Below are positions 1 to 11,463 of a DNA stretch of 64,000 bases, in pieces. Within the stretch, counting starts at the first letter, position 1. Every line of letters begins with the position of its first letter. Under the pieces are notes generated by a model. The model saw only the letters and a program-made list of their open reading frames with translations, did no database searches and had not been told where the DNA came from. The translations under genes were made by a program, and so were the position numbers. Origin of the DNA: Neostapfia colusana (Eukaryota > Streptophyta > Magnoliopsida > Poales > Poaceae); assembly GCA_030760725.1 (NCBI GenBank), contig JASWHV010000013.1, positions 33,700,699-33,764,698 of the forward strand, in the 5' to 3' direction.

Positions 1-101
1 AAATTTAATGGCACTCTCATCATCGCAAAGAAGTGGGATATGGATCATACCATGACCGTAATCCTTTAGAGTTTGTTTCATCCAAAGAAGTTGTGCACAA
101 C
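1..101. other. Unidentified flank left of element Gy1
   Basis: This is the only sequence in the window lying outside the nested retrotransposons. It is AT-rich and has no convincing reading frame, and I could not assign it to a gene or repeat family. Its last five bases (97-101, ACAAC) should be the target-site duplication of Gy1; the matching copy would lie beyond the right edge of the window. Confidence 0.5.
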
Positions 102-650
102 TGTAACATCCTCATATTCATTACTATTAGTTGCATACATTTTTCATGTAGAGAAGCATTTAAAAAGAAGAAAATGATGGAAGGAATATAGAAACAAATA
201 AATCAATAAAAAGAAATAAAAATAAGAAATAATGAAAATAAATAGAAAAGAAAAAGAAATTAAAAAAAGGAAAAAGAAAATTAAAAATATAAAAATAAAT
301 AAATCCTGGTCGCCCAAAATTTCCCCCCAAATAACCCCCCAATTTCCCCCAAATCACCTCTAAAATTCCCCCTAGGGAATTTTTCCCCACATTTTGTCCG
401 CACCAACCCCTAGGGAATTTTCTCACATTTAGGGATTTTATTCCCCCTCCCCTTGGCCGCACCACCCTAAGGGGAAAGCCCTTGCCGCTCCCCTTTTTTT
501 TTGGGATTTTCTTTTCCCCCCAATAATCTCAGCCATTGGTGGAAAATAATTGAATAAATCTCAGCCTCTAGCTCCCACCTCTTCTCAAATTAAATCCCAG
601 CCCATGGATATATGAGTTGCTAAAATCCTAGCCCCTTTGGCTATCCCCCT

Positions 651-660
651 TATAAATAAA
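651..660 (+). promoter_or_regulatory. TATA box of Gy1 5' LTR
   Basis: TATAAATAAA follows a C-rich run and precedes a second C-rich stretch, the usual setting of a plant core promoter. It lies about 550 bases into the LTR, which would put the U3/R boundary near 680-690. Homologous LTRs have comparable boxes (for example TATAAAAAC in LTR E at 37750). Confidence 0.6.
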
Positions 661-1264
661 CCCCCCTAGCTGCCACCCCCAGCCCATATTTTTTGGCCGT
701 CGCCCCTCTCGTCTGCTGCCAAGCCTTGGCCGCCACTCCTGCTAAAGTTTGGCCACTGTCGAAGCTCTGCCCCGCCTCGCCGTCGCCAGAGAATAAGGCC
801 CCGACATCCTGCCCTAGCCACAACTCTACAATTCTCGAAAGCAAAACCCCAGCTGCTGCCATTGCAAGGGAAATGGTCCAGCCGCAAGGAGGAGAGGACG
901 AAGAAGAGAGGTTGGTCCCCGTCACGTCTCTTACCACGTCGCTGCTGTTGCTACGCAACCGTTTTTCTCCATCCTCTGTGAGCAGGAATTTCTGGACGTA
1001 GGTAGACCACGTTCCGGTTAAGTTTTGACGGTGAAATTGATCTACAACTTGAGTTAAGATCATGACCACGTCCATACTTAATTCCAGCAGCCTCATTCAT
1101 CGTAAAACCCAATGAAAGCTCACCGAAACTTGCAAAAACACGTGCAAACTGATCACTATAGGCTGCACTATAGGAGTTTCATTCATCCACATTATTGCAT
1201 CTTGAGTAAAATTTGTGCATGACATTGATTGCTATATTATTTGTATGTACGTGGTCGTGAGTAG

Positions 1265-2568
1265 AATAAGACGATCAAGAGGCCATCTACGAGGAACTAC
1301 AGCACCAAGACTTCGAGACGTTTGAGCAACACAAACAGCAGGAGAAGGGAAAGTGCCCCTTGACCATATTGAATCTAAGTTTTCGAACTGTTTTGCTTGT
1401 GAAAACTGCATGCTATTGTCAACTTGATGGGAAAATATTTAGTAGGAGGTTACTAGCTTTTTTAGCCACCCTTGTCGCTGGGAAACATAATTGAGTTGGG
1501 TATGGTCGATTTTCCCGTTTGTTTCGCTTAACTTACGGAATATGGGAAAACTGAAATAAAACTTGGTTAGCTACTGCACTCATAAAGATTAATGATGATG
1601 AGAACATGATGATGTTAATGAGCATGGAATTGGGGAGATCTAGGCAAGCTTGATTCATGGATCTTGCTAAATGAGATGGTGGTTTGCTTGCCGTAGATCT
1701 AAGGATCGGTTCATGCGAGAACATGCCAAGAAAACAGTGCCACCACAAGGCCAAATATGGGTGCGGCTTAGCTGACTAATTAGGTGTGTTGCTAGCTTGT
1801 TATGGACCATTGGACGGCGCGGGGAATCGGAGTCGAGGAGGACTGCCTTGGGAACTGCATGGAACACAAGGGGGCCCGTGGGTGTAAGAATAGAGATTCG
1901 AGCCTGCTGGCGAAACCTCAGTGGGTCCGTACATTCTAGTAGCCCCTTTTGTAAAGGCTACTTTGTGATCTATTGGCCATACACCGACAGTTGTGTAGTG
2001 GTAGAATGGAGGTTTTCTCTAGTCGCCAACGAGTGACGAAATCACGAACTTGTGGGTAAAGTGGTGCCACCTCTACATATTGTAAAACTATCATGACAGC
2101 CGCGCTTCCGGTTACAAGCACCTGGCCAACTTCCATGATTAGAGGCAAAACTTGGGATGTTTATTAGGGTATCGTTGTGGTATTTTCATTGGGACTGGTT
2201 GGGTCATGAATATGAGATTGGATTCAGTTATATGAATATGTGTTGATCAAGAGTATTTATGAATAGGAGATGAACTTGAGAAAGAGCATTGGCTGGTTGA
2301 GACATGATTAATGATGAACTATTATGGAGGGATGATGATTTACTTGGTTATATTGGGATTTAGTTCACCTAGAGATAGTGGCTGTTTTTATCATGATTGT
2401 GAAATAAAACTTGCTTGCTACAATGAAACCGTTTATTTCCTACCTTTTCTTAAGCTACATGTCATACTTTTCCCGCACATGCTGAGTACGACATGTACTC
2501 ACTCTTGCATTCCCACATATAAATCAGCTACAAGAGAAGAATACTTCGAGGATCAGGTGGAGTACTAG
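1265..2568 (+). other. Exon-like acidic blocks in Gy1 LTR (1265-1348 and 2528-2568)
   Basis: Block one follows a TAG acceptor-like site and encodes a Gln/Glu-rich stretch containing QDFETFEQ and QQEKGK. Block two follows ATAAATCAG and encodes REEYFEDQVEY before a TAG stop. If the 1179 bases between them are an intron, the phase is preserved (one base of a codon upstream, two downstream). The donor reads AAGG|GAAAGT instead of the AAG|GCAAG found in LTRs A, B, D, E and F, and there is a TAA codon near the start of block one, so this copy is decayed. The resemblance to LTR E (QDF followed by EQQ and GKC) is what makes me take it as real. No start codon can be assigned. Confidence 0.4.
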
Positions 2569-2836
2569 GCGTGCGTACTACCATCAACATGTCTGTGGAG
2601 TCGGAGTGGAGGCCCATCGTCTTTAGTTATTTTCCGCTGTCGTTAGAGTCTTCCGCTGCAGAATAAGTTAGATACTATGATTGAGACATTGAGTTATTAT
2701 AATAAGGTACTTAAACACTATTTCTACGTGGTTATATTTTGAATTCAGTTTGTGATAAATCTGTGCATGTGTGATGAACATCCTGTGCACACATATGCAT
2801 TCACTTGGTTCATTTTTGGAACCGGGTGTCACAAAT

Positions 2837-2848
2837 TGGCATCAGAGC
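2837..2848 (+). other. Primer-binding site of Gy1
   Basis: TGGCATCAGAGC begins three bases after the LTR end. It is complementary to the 3' end of initiator tRNA-Met apart from one base (C instead of T at position 4). The 254 bases from here to the first ORF are untranslated leader ending in a pyrimidine-rich tract. Confidence 0.85.
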
Positions 2849-3102
2849 CACGTTGACCATAGGACACAAGCATAGGTAGAACTGACACTCTAAAACACAT
2901 AGGAACACCCCTCTAAACTTCTATTTTCGAAATTTGCTTGCTGCTGCACTTCATTTGCCAACTCAGCCACCGCAAAGTGCTTTTTCAGCCCCTCTTTCTT
3001 CTTTCCTTGTGGACAGCCACACTTTATGTTTTCTTGCTTCATAGCATATGAAATTTTGGATTTATTTTCTTCTTCTCTAAAGTTTCTCATGTCTTATTAT
3101 AG

Positions 3103-4064
3103 ATGTCGGTCACTAGGATCATAACACGCATGAGAACTCATCCACCACCACGTGGGAGCGCACTTAACCCCATTGAGGTGTCCGATGCACCATATTGGGA
3201 GGAGGTGAAGATGGAGCCTCATGATGAAGATAAAGTCAGCAGCTCTATGCATGAGGAAGAGGATCAATCGAAGACGACATGGAAGACAATCCACAAGAAG
3301 AACAACATTGGTACGCACTTCAGGAGGAATTTCACACGGGCTCACATCCAGCGTAGCCTCATGATGTTATGTCGGAAGGAGGTGAATCCGAAGAGGAGCC
3401 ACCCCCTGCTGAGGCCGAGAATGAAGGTGATGGACAGGCCATCCGTTCAGTTCAAGAATTCCAGTCCGATGGGATGGAGGGAGGACACATATCGAGGGAG
3501 CTTAGAGAGTTCCTTGATTGCTGCAGCTTATACCTGGAGTACCTCCTCAAGAACGTCCCTCGTCTTGGACATGTAGAGTGGAAGGCTGAAATAACCATCC
3601 TAGCTAACGGTAGGATTGTCACCCGGCACTTCGCACCAACATGGAGAGGCACAAGGGAAGAAGCTGTTGATGATGCTGCATGGGATGCACTCACTGGATT
3701 GTGCTACGCTTTCCGTGGGCAGCTTGAGAACACTACCTTTGAGCTGCACCCATATTGGAAGAGTGGTACAAGGGAGATCATAGGACCCTACGGAGGATCT
3801 CTTTCCAACCCACAATCTGCTGACAAGTCTCAGTGAATGCTCGTGGAGTTAGGAAACCGCTATGCTAGCGCACAAGAAGAGATCCGCTACCTCCGCAAGA
3901 AGCTGTATTTGCAGGAGAAACAAGAGGAGACTCGTGCCAATGCGGGAACAAATGGAGCACCAGCGTCATCTACCCCTACATGGACTGCCGACTCACCTTG
4001 GCGTGTGCCCATGTATGGACCACCCCCGTCACACGGCGAGAACAGCACCGGTTGTCACGATTAA
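3103..4064 (+). pseudogene. Gy1 extra ORF before gag: dsRBD-like domain plus coiled coil, broken
   Basis: The ATG at 3103 is immediately preceded by a pyrimidine-rich tract ending in ATTATAG, so it looks like the first codon after a 3' splice site. The frame starts acidic, shifts near 3250, and continues in another frame to 4064, with a TGA at 3834-3836. The second part (residues counted from 3369) has a helix-like segment (about 42-62), strands containing AEITILANG (about 73-81), the segment RGTREEAVDDAAWDAL (94-109) and LENTTFELHP (119-128), then a short coiled coil from 3837 (EEIRYLRKKL) and a Pro-rich end. The strand-strand-Ala-rich-helix order resembles a dsRNA-binding domain. The same layout occurs in the extra ORF of element B at 46288. 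Function is unknown; the domain assignment is an inference from pattern only. Confidence 0.6.
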
Positions 4065-4362
4065 GTTTAGGTTTCCATGGAATAAAGTTGTAATAAGCAC
4101 GCTTAGATCGCAGTAGCCTGAATAAGAGTGGTGTGCTGAATTTTTATGATGATTGCTTGTGTTTGTGTGCTTGGTGTGAGTTGTAGGACGCTTCGGCAAA
4201 TGTCCACATCCTCACATAGTAGAGAGATATGTGATGCTTTGGCACTTTTTCACATCCTCATCTAGGCTGATATTAACAAAAGAAGTTGCTTAGTTCCTAC
4301 ACCTTGATGCATATAGTTGGGGATCAATCTGAATTTCTATTTCCTACTCTACTCTCTCGCAG
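4065..4362 (+). other. Spacer between Gy1 extra ORF and gag
   Basis: This stretch has no reading frame of note. It is AT-rich and ends in a strong pyrimidine tract (4330-4360) closing with CTCTCGCAG directly before the gag ATG, which has the form of a plant 3' splice site. Confidence 0.5.
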
Positions 4363-5605
4363 ATGCCGAGGGAAAATTCCAACCGCCAACGAAGGAACGT
4401 CCGTGGTAACAATGAACCACATGGCGATGGCATCGTGGAAGTTCCTGAGGATGTCAACCTCGGAGCTGATGCAAACAACCTTGAACGTTTGATGGCTATG
4501 CAGAAACAGCTCATGCAAACTATGATATAAACGTTTGGACAGAAGCAGGCCAACAACAACAACAATCCTAACCCCGTTCCTACACCCCCACCGCTGCCAC
4601 CGCCACCACCGCCGGCTCACAACCGATTGGGAGAATTCATGAGGACTAGGTCGCCTACTTTTGCACAAGCCAATGATCCTATGGTGGATGATGACTGGCT
4701 GAAGTCTATGGAAAAGAAGCTTGCTATTGTTCAATGCAGTGATCGGGAGAAGGTTCTCTTCACATCACACCAGCTGATGGGAGCAGCCGCTGATTGGTGG
4801 GACGCTCTTTGCAATGCTCATGCCAACCAGGAGACAATTACTTGGACTGAATTCAAGGAGAGTTTCCGCTCACTATGTCCCTGAAGGAGTCATGATGCTT
4901 AAAAGGCAGGAGTTTGAAGGTCTCCATCAAGGGAGGAAGAGTGTGAATGAATATCTCAACAAGTTCACGCAGCTGTCAAGGTATGCTCCAGAGGACATTA
5001 ACTCGGATCACAAGAAGCAATACTTGTTCATGAGAGGACTGAACAATGAAATTCATGTTCAGCTGCTCAACAATGATTATGCAAACTTCCATAAGCTCGT
5101 TGACAAAGCTATAGTGGTGGAGAGCAAGATCCGTGATATTGAACAAGAGGGCAAGAGAGAGATGTCGTATCAAGGACTTCCATAAGGAAGTAATGTACGT
5201 CCCCACTTCATGCCACCAGCTACACCATACTATGGCTCATCTGCTTCTACCTTCCGCCCTGCAAATCCACCTTGCTCTAATCAGCCACCGCAGCAACACC
5301 CTGTCATGAATGCACCTCGTTTGCCTATGCCTCCTGCGCCCATCCCAACATGGGCGCCTATGCTCAAAATAAGCCTCGCCCCAACCTTCCTGCTGTTATG
5401 GGCAACAAGGCATGCTTTTCATGCGGAGAGGCGGGACACTTTGCAAATCAGTTCCCCAAGAAAGGCCTTGGAAAGCTGAGCAATGCATCTAAGCGGAACC
5501 CACGGCCGAATGGAGGAGCAACACAAGGTAATCGTGGACAGCAGAACTATGCTCGCGGCGATGTGAATCACATCTCCGCTGAGGAAGCACAACAAGCTGA
5601 GAACG
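4363..5605 (+). pseudogene. Gy1 gag, decayed
   Basis: The frame starts MPREN at 4363 and shows the retrotransposon gag core: a Pro-rich linker, then residues such as DDWLKSMEKKL and WWDAL typical of the Ty3/gypsy capsid. It contains a TAA at 4528-4530, a frameshift near 4870 (after FRSL), a TAA at 5183-5185 and another frame change near 5330-5350. The zinc knuckle reads CFSCGEAGHFANQF: the last cysteine of the CCHC motif has become phenylalanine, so nucleic-acid binding would be lost. The frame reaches AEEAQQAEN at 5605, where Cop1 is inserted, and resumes in the protease region after 15268. Confidence 0.85.
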
Positions 5606-7229
5606 TCTAGGATTGAAGAGCACGTGAAAAGCTACCAAAGAGGGTGTGAATGGTAGATTAAAACTTTTCGCAGCAGAAACAACAAAAACCCCTCAGCAAA
5701 AAATCAATCGGTTAAAGAAACCGTGTGTGCAAGTGTTTTCAAACGTGTTCAACCGTGACAAATCTAGTAGAGAGGTAGAGAATCAAGTCACGGATCTAAT
5801 GCAACAAGAATCACTTGAAAACACGAAGTAAAACTTGAGATACGATCAAAACATTAAACGAAGATCAATCTGTTCTACCCGATATAAAACAGATCTGCAA
5901 TGCTGCAAAGAAACTCGTGTATCTCAAAAACTACAGATCTGAAGCTCGTGAAAAATTCATAGATGATATATAATTGAGTTGTGAAGACAACCCAAAAAGA
6001 ATCACGTCAATCGGATCTGTGAAACTCGAGTTATGAACGAAACACCGAAGCAACGTCGGTCTGTTCAGAAACTCGGCGAGAAAGACTTGACGAAAAACAA
6101 GTCGGACGAACAAGGCACAAAAACTCCTCGAAACTATGAACTTTATTCAATAGAAACACAAGAGGAATAGCCCAAAGTTCTCTAGCCACGAGAGCTATGG
6201 CCTCCCTTGCTTTTATTACCAGCCCTCAGGCTAAACAATCCAATCTAGGACTCCTACTCCTAATTGGACTCGTATCCTAACTTACCATAACTGCTCAGGA
6301 CTCTCCTATTCGCAGATAGAAACAATCGTGAGACTTCCAAACACCTTAGGAACGTCCTAAACATTCCTAAAACAACTCAACTTCGTGCCTAGCACGAAAT
6401 CCTATCATAACCAACTCAAATCTTCCATATTTGAGCATATCCGACTCAGCCTCAGCCTGAGTACGCAATCCAGCCGGTTGGACCTTTCCGACCAATTTTT
6501 TACGTCCACTTCTCTTCATCACGCCTTGGAATAATGTTGCCACGTCCATGCACTCCTTGCACACATGCAAACACCTTCCAACGACGTACACACAACCTTC
6601 ATATGCACTGCACTTGATCCAAACATGCTGCGCGACCTCCCGATCAACTCAACCACAGCTCCTCCCGAACTTGGTTGTTGGAACCTCATCTCCTCCCTGA
6701 GACTAGTCCAAGGATCCCGTCACCAGCCATGTCTTGAACTCAAGCAACACCTGCACATGAATAAACAACCAATTCTTCCGAGCACAAGTCCTCGACTTGA
6801 CTCACGTTGGTTCGAAAACCACAACACCTTACATGAGCACATCACATAAGCATGTTGCAAACCATATCAAATGATAACAGCCATAACCACCAAAACACAC
6901 CAAAAACTTAGCAAATTAATACTAAGCAAACCTTCCCATAAAGCAAGTTTGAAACATTGCGAGTTAAAAGCAAAAACAAGACGCTGCAGTTCTACGAGTT
7001 GAACTTCACGGGAGCTCCCTAAAAACAAGCTCCGGACCTCACAGAAGCTCTTCGGACCTTGCAGGAGCTCTTCGGACCTTGCGTCGGACCTTGCCAACAC
7101 TTGGCAGACCTAACAAAGAACTTGTCGGACCTTGCCACAGAAGAATGTTTTGGCAATATTCAAAACTTTGAATGTTAATGCTAAATTTTATCCTAATTGC
7201 CAATGTATTCAGCACACATAGGTCTCACA
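5606..7229 (-). repeat. Cop1 3' LTR
   Basis: This is the left LTR on the plus strand and therefore the 3' LTR of the element. It matches 13645-15268 over its full length. On the plus strand it begins TCTAGGAT where the other copy has TGTAGGAT, so the terminal dinucleotide has mutated, and it ends GGTCTCACA. Open frames inside are fortuitous. Confidence 0.92.
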
Positions 7230-8137
7230 AACTCCCCCTTGATGAATGCATTGGCAACACCAATTAAAATCCGAACATTGGCTTGTGAAAAGTTTTGAAA
7301 AGCTTTGAAAACTCATTTCTCGCCCTTTATTAATTTCTCGCCATTTTTTAAAATCAGAGAAGGAAGAAAGTGTATAACATATGCAAAGTGTAAAAAAAAC
7401 TATCCTTATACATATTTCTCCCCCTTTGACAATGTATTCAGCAAGGTTCAAAAGAGAAATTTTTAAATGTTATGAGTATATTATAACATATACATACAAA
7501 ACAAAGCTCATCCAAGTCATACTATCAGGTTACTTACACTATCACATCAATGAGATACATAAAGTAGTGTAAGCCATGCTAGAGATCAAATGTATTTTTC
7601 AGTTTAAGCAAGTCATGATCTCTTTTACTCAACTATTTCAAAACCTGAAAACATGACACTTGTTGCTGCATTTTTATTATTCATAATCATTTAAGGCACA
7701 AAGTTGATCATATGATATTTGCAAGAGATTATATGCCGCATCAGCCTTATTCTAACCAACCAAGCCAAGCCTATGTCATTTGACAATCAGAAGCTTAAGG
7801 ACATGGTTTTAGTCATACACAATTCCTTTCAAGGTCATATCTTAGTGCAATGATAAGCAATCTTAGAAGAAGAAGTGCGATGCATGCATATTCTCTCGAT
7901 CTTTTCTCACTTGATTAATTTTTTATGATTAAAAGCACTTGTGAGCACGGAACAAGTTCAAAACAGCAAGAAAGTTCGATCATGACCAGATTTAGTGTAA
8001 GAACTTTCATGAGTAATGTAGTAAGAACTTTCAGCCTGTAAAAGAAATCACAAAGTCATATATGTATGAAATACTATGCTTATATTATTTTAGTTTCTGA
8101 TTCACACATAGACTTTCAAAGTTTCAAAAACTCCCCC
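7230..8137 (-). other. Cop1 3' untranslated region with several polypurine tracts
   Basis: About 900 bases with no convincing gene lie between the end of pol and the 3' LTR. On the minus strand they hold at least three purine tracts of the type AAGGGGGAG: near 8128-8143, near 7414-7429 and at 7230-7240 directly next to the LTR. Repeated tracts of this sort are described for Sireviruses. I see no envelope-like frame. Confidence 0.7.
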
Positions 8138-10381
8138 TCAATTTAAGCCATGAGGATGCATAAGCCCTATTTCACTACGAATGAAACAAAAACGAGTGAA
8201 ATCCAAAGGTTTTGTAAAAATATCAGCCAATTGTTGTTCGGTATCGACATGGTGAAGCACAATGTTTCCTTTTTCAACATTATCACGAAGAAAGTGATAC
8301 CTAATGTCAATGTGCTTAGTTCTAGAGTGTTTCACGGGGTTTTTAGCAACACAAATTGCACTAGTGTTATCACAAAACAGTGGAACACTATCTAAATCAA
8401 CCCCATAGTTCTTAAGTGTTTGAACAATCCAAAGAATTTTTGAGCAAACGCTAGCCGCAGCTACATATTCATATTCGGCCGTGGATTGTGCAACTGAACT
8501 TTGTTTTCTAGAGGACCAAGCAACAAGTGAATTACCTAGAAAATGACAAGCACCCGAAGTACTTTTCCTATCAATCCTACAACCCCCAAAATCAGCATCC
8601 GAAAAAGCTTTCAAAGAAACGGTTGAGGAAGAAGGAAGAAAAATGCCAAATTCTTGAGTTCCATGTAGGTACCTGATAATCCTTTTGATGGCTTGGCGAT
8701 GTGAAGCACGTGGACAAGCTTGAAAACGTGCACAAAGACATACGCTGAATTGTATGTCCGGTCTTGACGCCGTGAGATACAAAAGTGATCCAATCATACT
8801 TCTGTATTCTTTTTTATCCACCGGGTCACCATCTTCGTCAAGTTCAAGTGTTGCTGCTGTTCCCATTGGTGTCTGAAGAGGCTTGCATTTGTCCATGTTG
8901 AAGCGCTTAAGAAGGTCCTTTGTATACTTAGTTTGATGCACAAAAGTTCCTTCTTTTGTTTGCTTGATTTGCAGCCCCAAAAAGTATGTGAGTTCTCCCA
9001 TCATACTCATCTCAAATTCTGAACTCATCATAGCTGAAAACTTGGACACGAGATCATGAGAAGCACAACCAAAGATAATATCATCCACATACACTTGAAC
9101 GAATAATGAGTCATTGCCATGCTTAAGTACAAAAAGAGTTTTATCAACCTTGCCCATGGTAAACCCCTTTTCAAGTAAGAATGTTTTTAACCTATCATAC
9201 CATGCTCTAGGGGCTTGTTTTAGACCGTACAAGGCTTTGGACAGTTTGTAAACATGATTAGGAAAATTTGGATTTTCAAAACCCGGTGGCTGCTTAACAT
9301 AAACCTCCTCCTCTATGTAGCCATTAAGAAAAGCACTTTTAACATCCATTTGATATAACTTGAAACCTTTAGATGCAGCAAATGCTAATAAAATTCTTAT
9401 AGCTTCTAATCTAGCAACAGGAGCAAATGTTTCATCAAAATCTAGACCTTCAATTTGAGTGAAACCTTGAGCAACCAACCTAGCTTTATTCCTAACCACA
9501 ACCCCATCCTCACTTTGCTTATTTTTAAATACCCATTTAGTTCCAATTAATGTGTGACCTTGAGGTGGAGGTACAAGTTTCCAAACATTATTTATTTCAA
9601 AATTTTCTAACTCTTCTTGTATGGCATTAATCCAAGATTCATTAGTGAGTGCGTGTGATATATCCTTGGGTTCAAAAGAAGCAACAAAAGCAGAATGAGC
9701 ATGAGAGTTTGGATCGCAAAACCTGGACCGAGTGACTCGTTCATGCAAGCTTCCAATAATTTGTTGTGGAGGATGACTTTTGAGTACTCGGAGGGGAGTA
9801 GACACTTCACAAGCACCTTCTTCTTCATGTTCGGACCTTTGATTAGGAGAGCTTGTTGATTGGGGAAGGTCCGAACCAGCAGTAGTGACTGTTGGTCCTG
9901 GTTGTGGTGCAAAATCAGCAGCTTGATCGTTATTTACTTCTGAGTTTTCGGGCAGCAGCACCACTTCTTCATCTTCTTCAATAAAAATACTCTCCCCCTG
10001 CGGATATGGATCCGGACCTGCAATATCGGAGCTAGTACTTGGGCTAGCTTCATCAAAAGGAACCTCGCAAGTCTCCACAATTTTGTTAGTGTCAAGTAAA
10101 AGCAAACGGTAGCCTCTAGTATGAGATGGATAACCAAGAAACATGCCATCAACAGATCTAGCTTCAAATTTATCAAGATTACCATGTTTCTTAACAAAGC
10201 ATTTGCAACCAAAAACCCTAAAGTGTTTAACACTAGGCCTATGTCCAAACCGGAGCTCATATGGGGTTTTTCCAAGCTTAGCACGCAAGAAAACACGATT
10301 TGAGACATAACAAGCGGTTGCAATTGCATCAGCCCAAAATTTCCTAGGAGTTTGATATTCATCAAGCATAGTCCTAGCCAT
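8138..10381 (-). pseudogene. Cop1 pol: integrase C-terminus, reverse transcriptase, RNase H
   Basis: A 747-aa open frame that begins inside integrase (ARTMLDEYQTP) and continues through a C-terminal integrase region (VFGCKCFVKK), a Ser/Pro-rich linker, the copia RT_2 domain (NVWKLVPPPQGH, IGTKWVFKNK) with the active site YVDDIIFGC, and copia-type RNase H (DADFGG, STAEYEYVAAA, KHIDIRYHFLRD, ADIFTKPLD). The RT catalytic Asp pair is intact. It stops just after FIRSEIGLMHPH, close to the usual end of copia pol. It is only the 3' part of a longer polyprotein: the frame breaks upstream at about 10381. The large length without a stop suggests moderate age. Confidence 0.9.
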
Positions 10382-10905
10382 CTCAACTAAGGTCCTGTTC
10401 TTTCTTTCTATGACACCATTTTGTTGTGGTACATAGGGTGGAGAGTATTGATGATCTATTCCATTTTCAGCACAAAAGTGATCAAAGGATTGGTTTTTAA
10501 ATTCAGTTCCGTTATCACTTCTAATTGATTTTAATGATCCTGGGTGATCAATAGATAATCTAAGAAATAAAGTCTAAAATGACTAAAAGCTTCATTCTTA
10601 GATGCCATAAAATAAACCCAAGAATATCTGGAATAATCATCGACAATCACAAGCACATACCATTTACCTCCGAAGGATTGAACACGTGCCGGACCTACTG
10701 TGTCAAGATGTAAAAGTTGTCCCAGTTCAGCTGTCATGGTCATTGTGAGAGGAGCATGTGAACCTGCAACAAACTTAGCATGCCTATAAGAAGAGCACAC
10801 AATATCATTGTCCTTTTTAAGCTTCGGCATCCCACGTATGCGATCGAGAGCACTAACACGAGTGAGATGATCAAAGCCTATGTGACCAAGTCTACGATGC
10901 CAAAA
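10382..10905 (-). pseudogene. Cop1 pol: integrase core, broken
   Basis: The 10531-10830 frame carries the integrase N-terminal region (a His/Cys pattern around SSYRHAKF) and the start of the catalytic core (DTVGPARVQSFGGKWYVLV, then DDYSRYSWVYF). It is interrupted by a stop at 10531 (after LLITQDH), and the piece towards 10382 is in a different frame, as is the junction to protease near 10830-10905. The element could not make a working integrase. Confidence 0.75.
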
Positions 10906-11463
10906 TTATAGATCCTTTGTATCATTAGCAACTAGACACCGATGCTTAGAAGTTGACAAATCAAAATCAGCTTTAAAAACTCTTCCAAACCTAGACATGT
11001 TAAACAAAATCTCACCTTTTGAATCTACAACCTTGCAGCAATTTTTAGCAAAGCTAACCTCTAGATTTTCATCTAGCAATTGTGAAACCGAAAGCAAGTT
11101 GTATTTCAAATTTTTAACAAGTGCCACATCTTTCAAAGTGTAGAGATTGTATACTCTAACCGAACCTTTAGCAATTATGGGAGTAGAAGAGTTATCGGCG
11201 AAAGTAACATTTTCTACACGTGACACAAAAGAGAGAGAGGAGAACCATTCTTTGTTACCGGTCATGTGGCGTGAGCAACCTGAATCCACAATCCAAATGT
11301 TCTCCTTCCTCAAACGTGAAACCTACACAGCAGCACAATACGTCGATGACTCAATACTAAGGTTAGTTAAAAGACTTTTAGAAATCCAGTACTGAGTCAC
11401 ACGACGTCCAGCAGGAATAACACGCGAAAGCCGAGAAGGTACAGCAGGTTTATGAGCCAAACA
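10906..11463 (-). pseudogene. Cop1 protease region
   Basis: The frame 10906-11313 contains WIVDSGCSRHMTG, the copia aspartic-protease active-site motif (DSG), followed by a region with typical NLLSVSQL residues before the pre-integrase segment. The link to the upstream gag frame (11314-11463) is out of frame and contains stops. Confidence 0.8.

Larger units (their letters stand above)
102..2833 (+). repeat. Gy1 5' LTR (2732 bp)
   Basis: The LTR runs from TGTAACA to GTGTCACA, with the primer-binding site three bases downstream. The U3 part up to about 650 is AT-rich and then C-rich, followed by a TATA box. Downstream of about 1750 it is recognisably homologous to LTR E (for example around 1790-1840 versus 39780-39840 and 1990-2110 versus 40020-40150), so E belongs to a related family. 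Two exon-like blocks (1265-1348 and 2528-2568) are described separately. No conventional gene is present in these 2.7 kb. Confidence 0.88.

Noticed and set aside
1..101. Possible host exon
   Set aside because: Short, with stops in the tested frames and no recognisable motif.
160..465. 101-aa minus-strand frame at the left end
   Set aside because: Low-complexity Phe/Ile/Leu-rich translation of an A/T-rich U3 region.
7209..8137. Possible envelope-like gene in Cop1, as in some Sireviruses
   Set aside because: Only short, AT-rich frames without membrane segments of convincing length are present.
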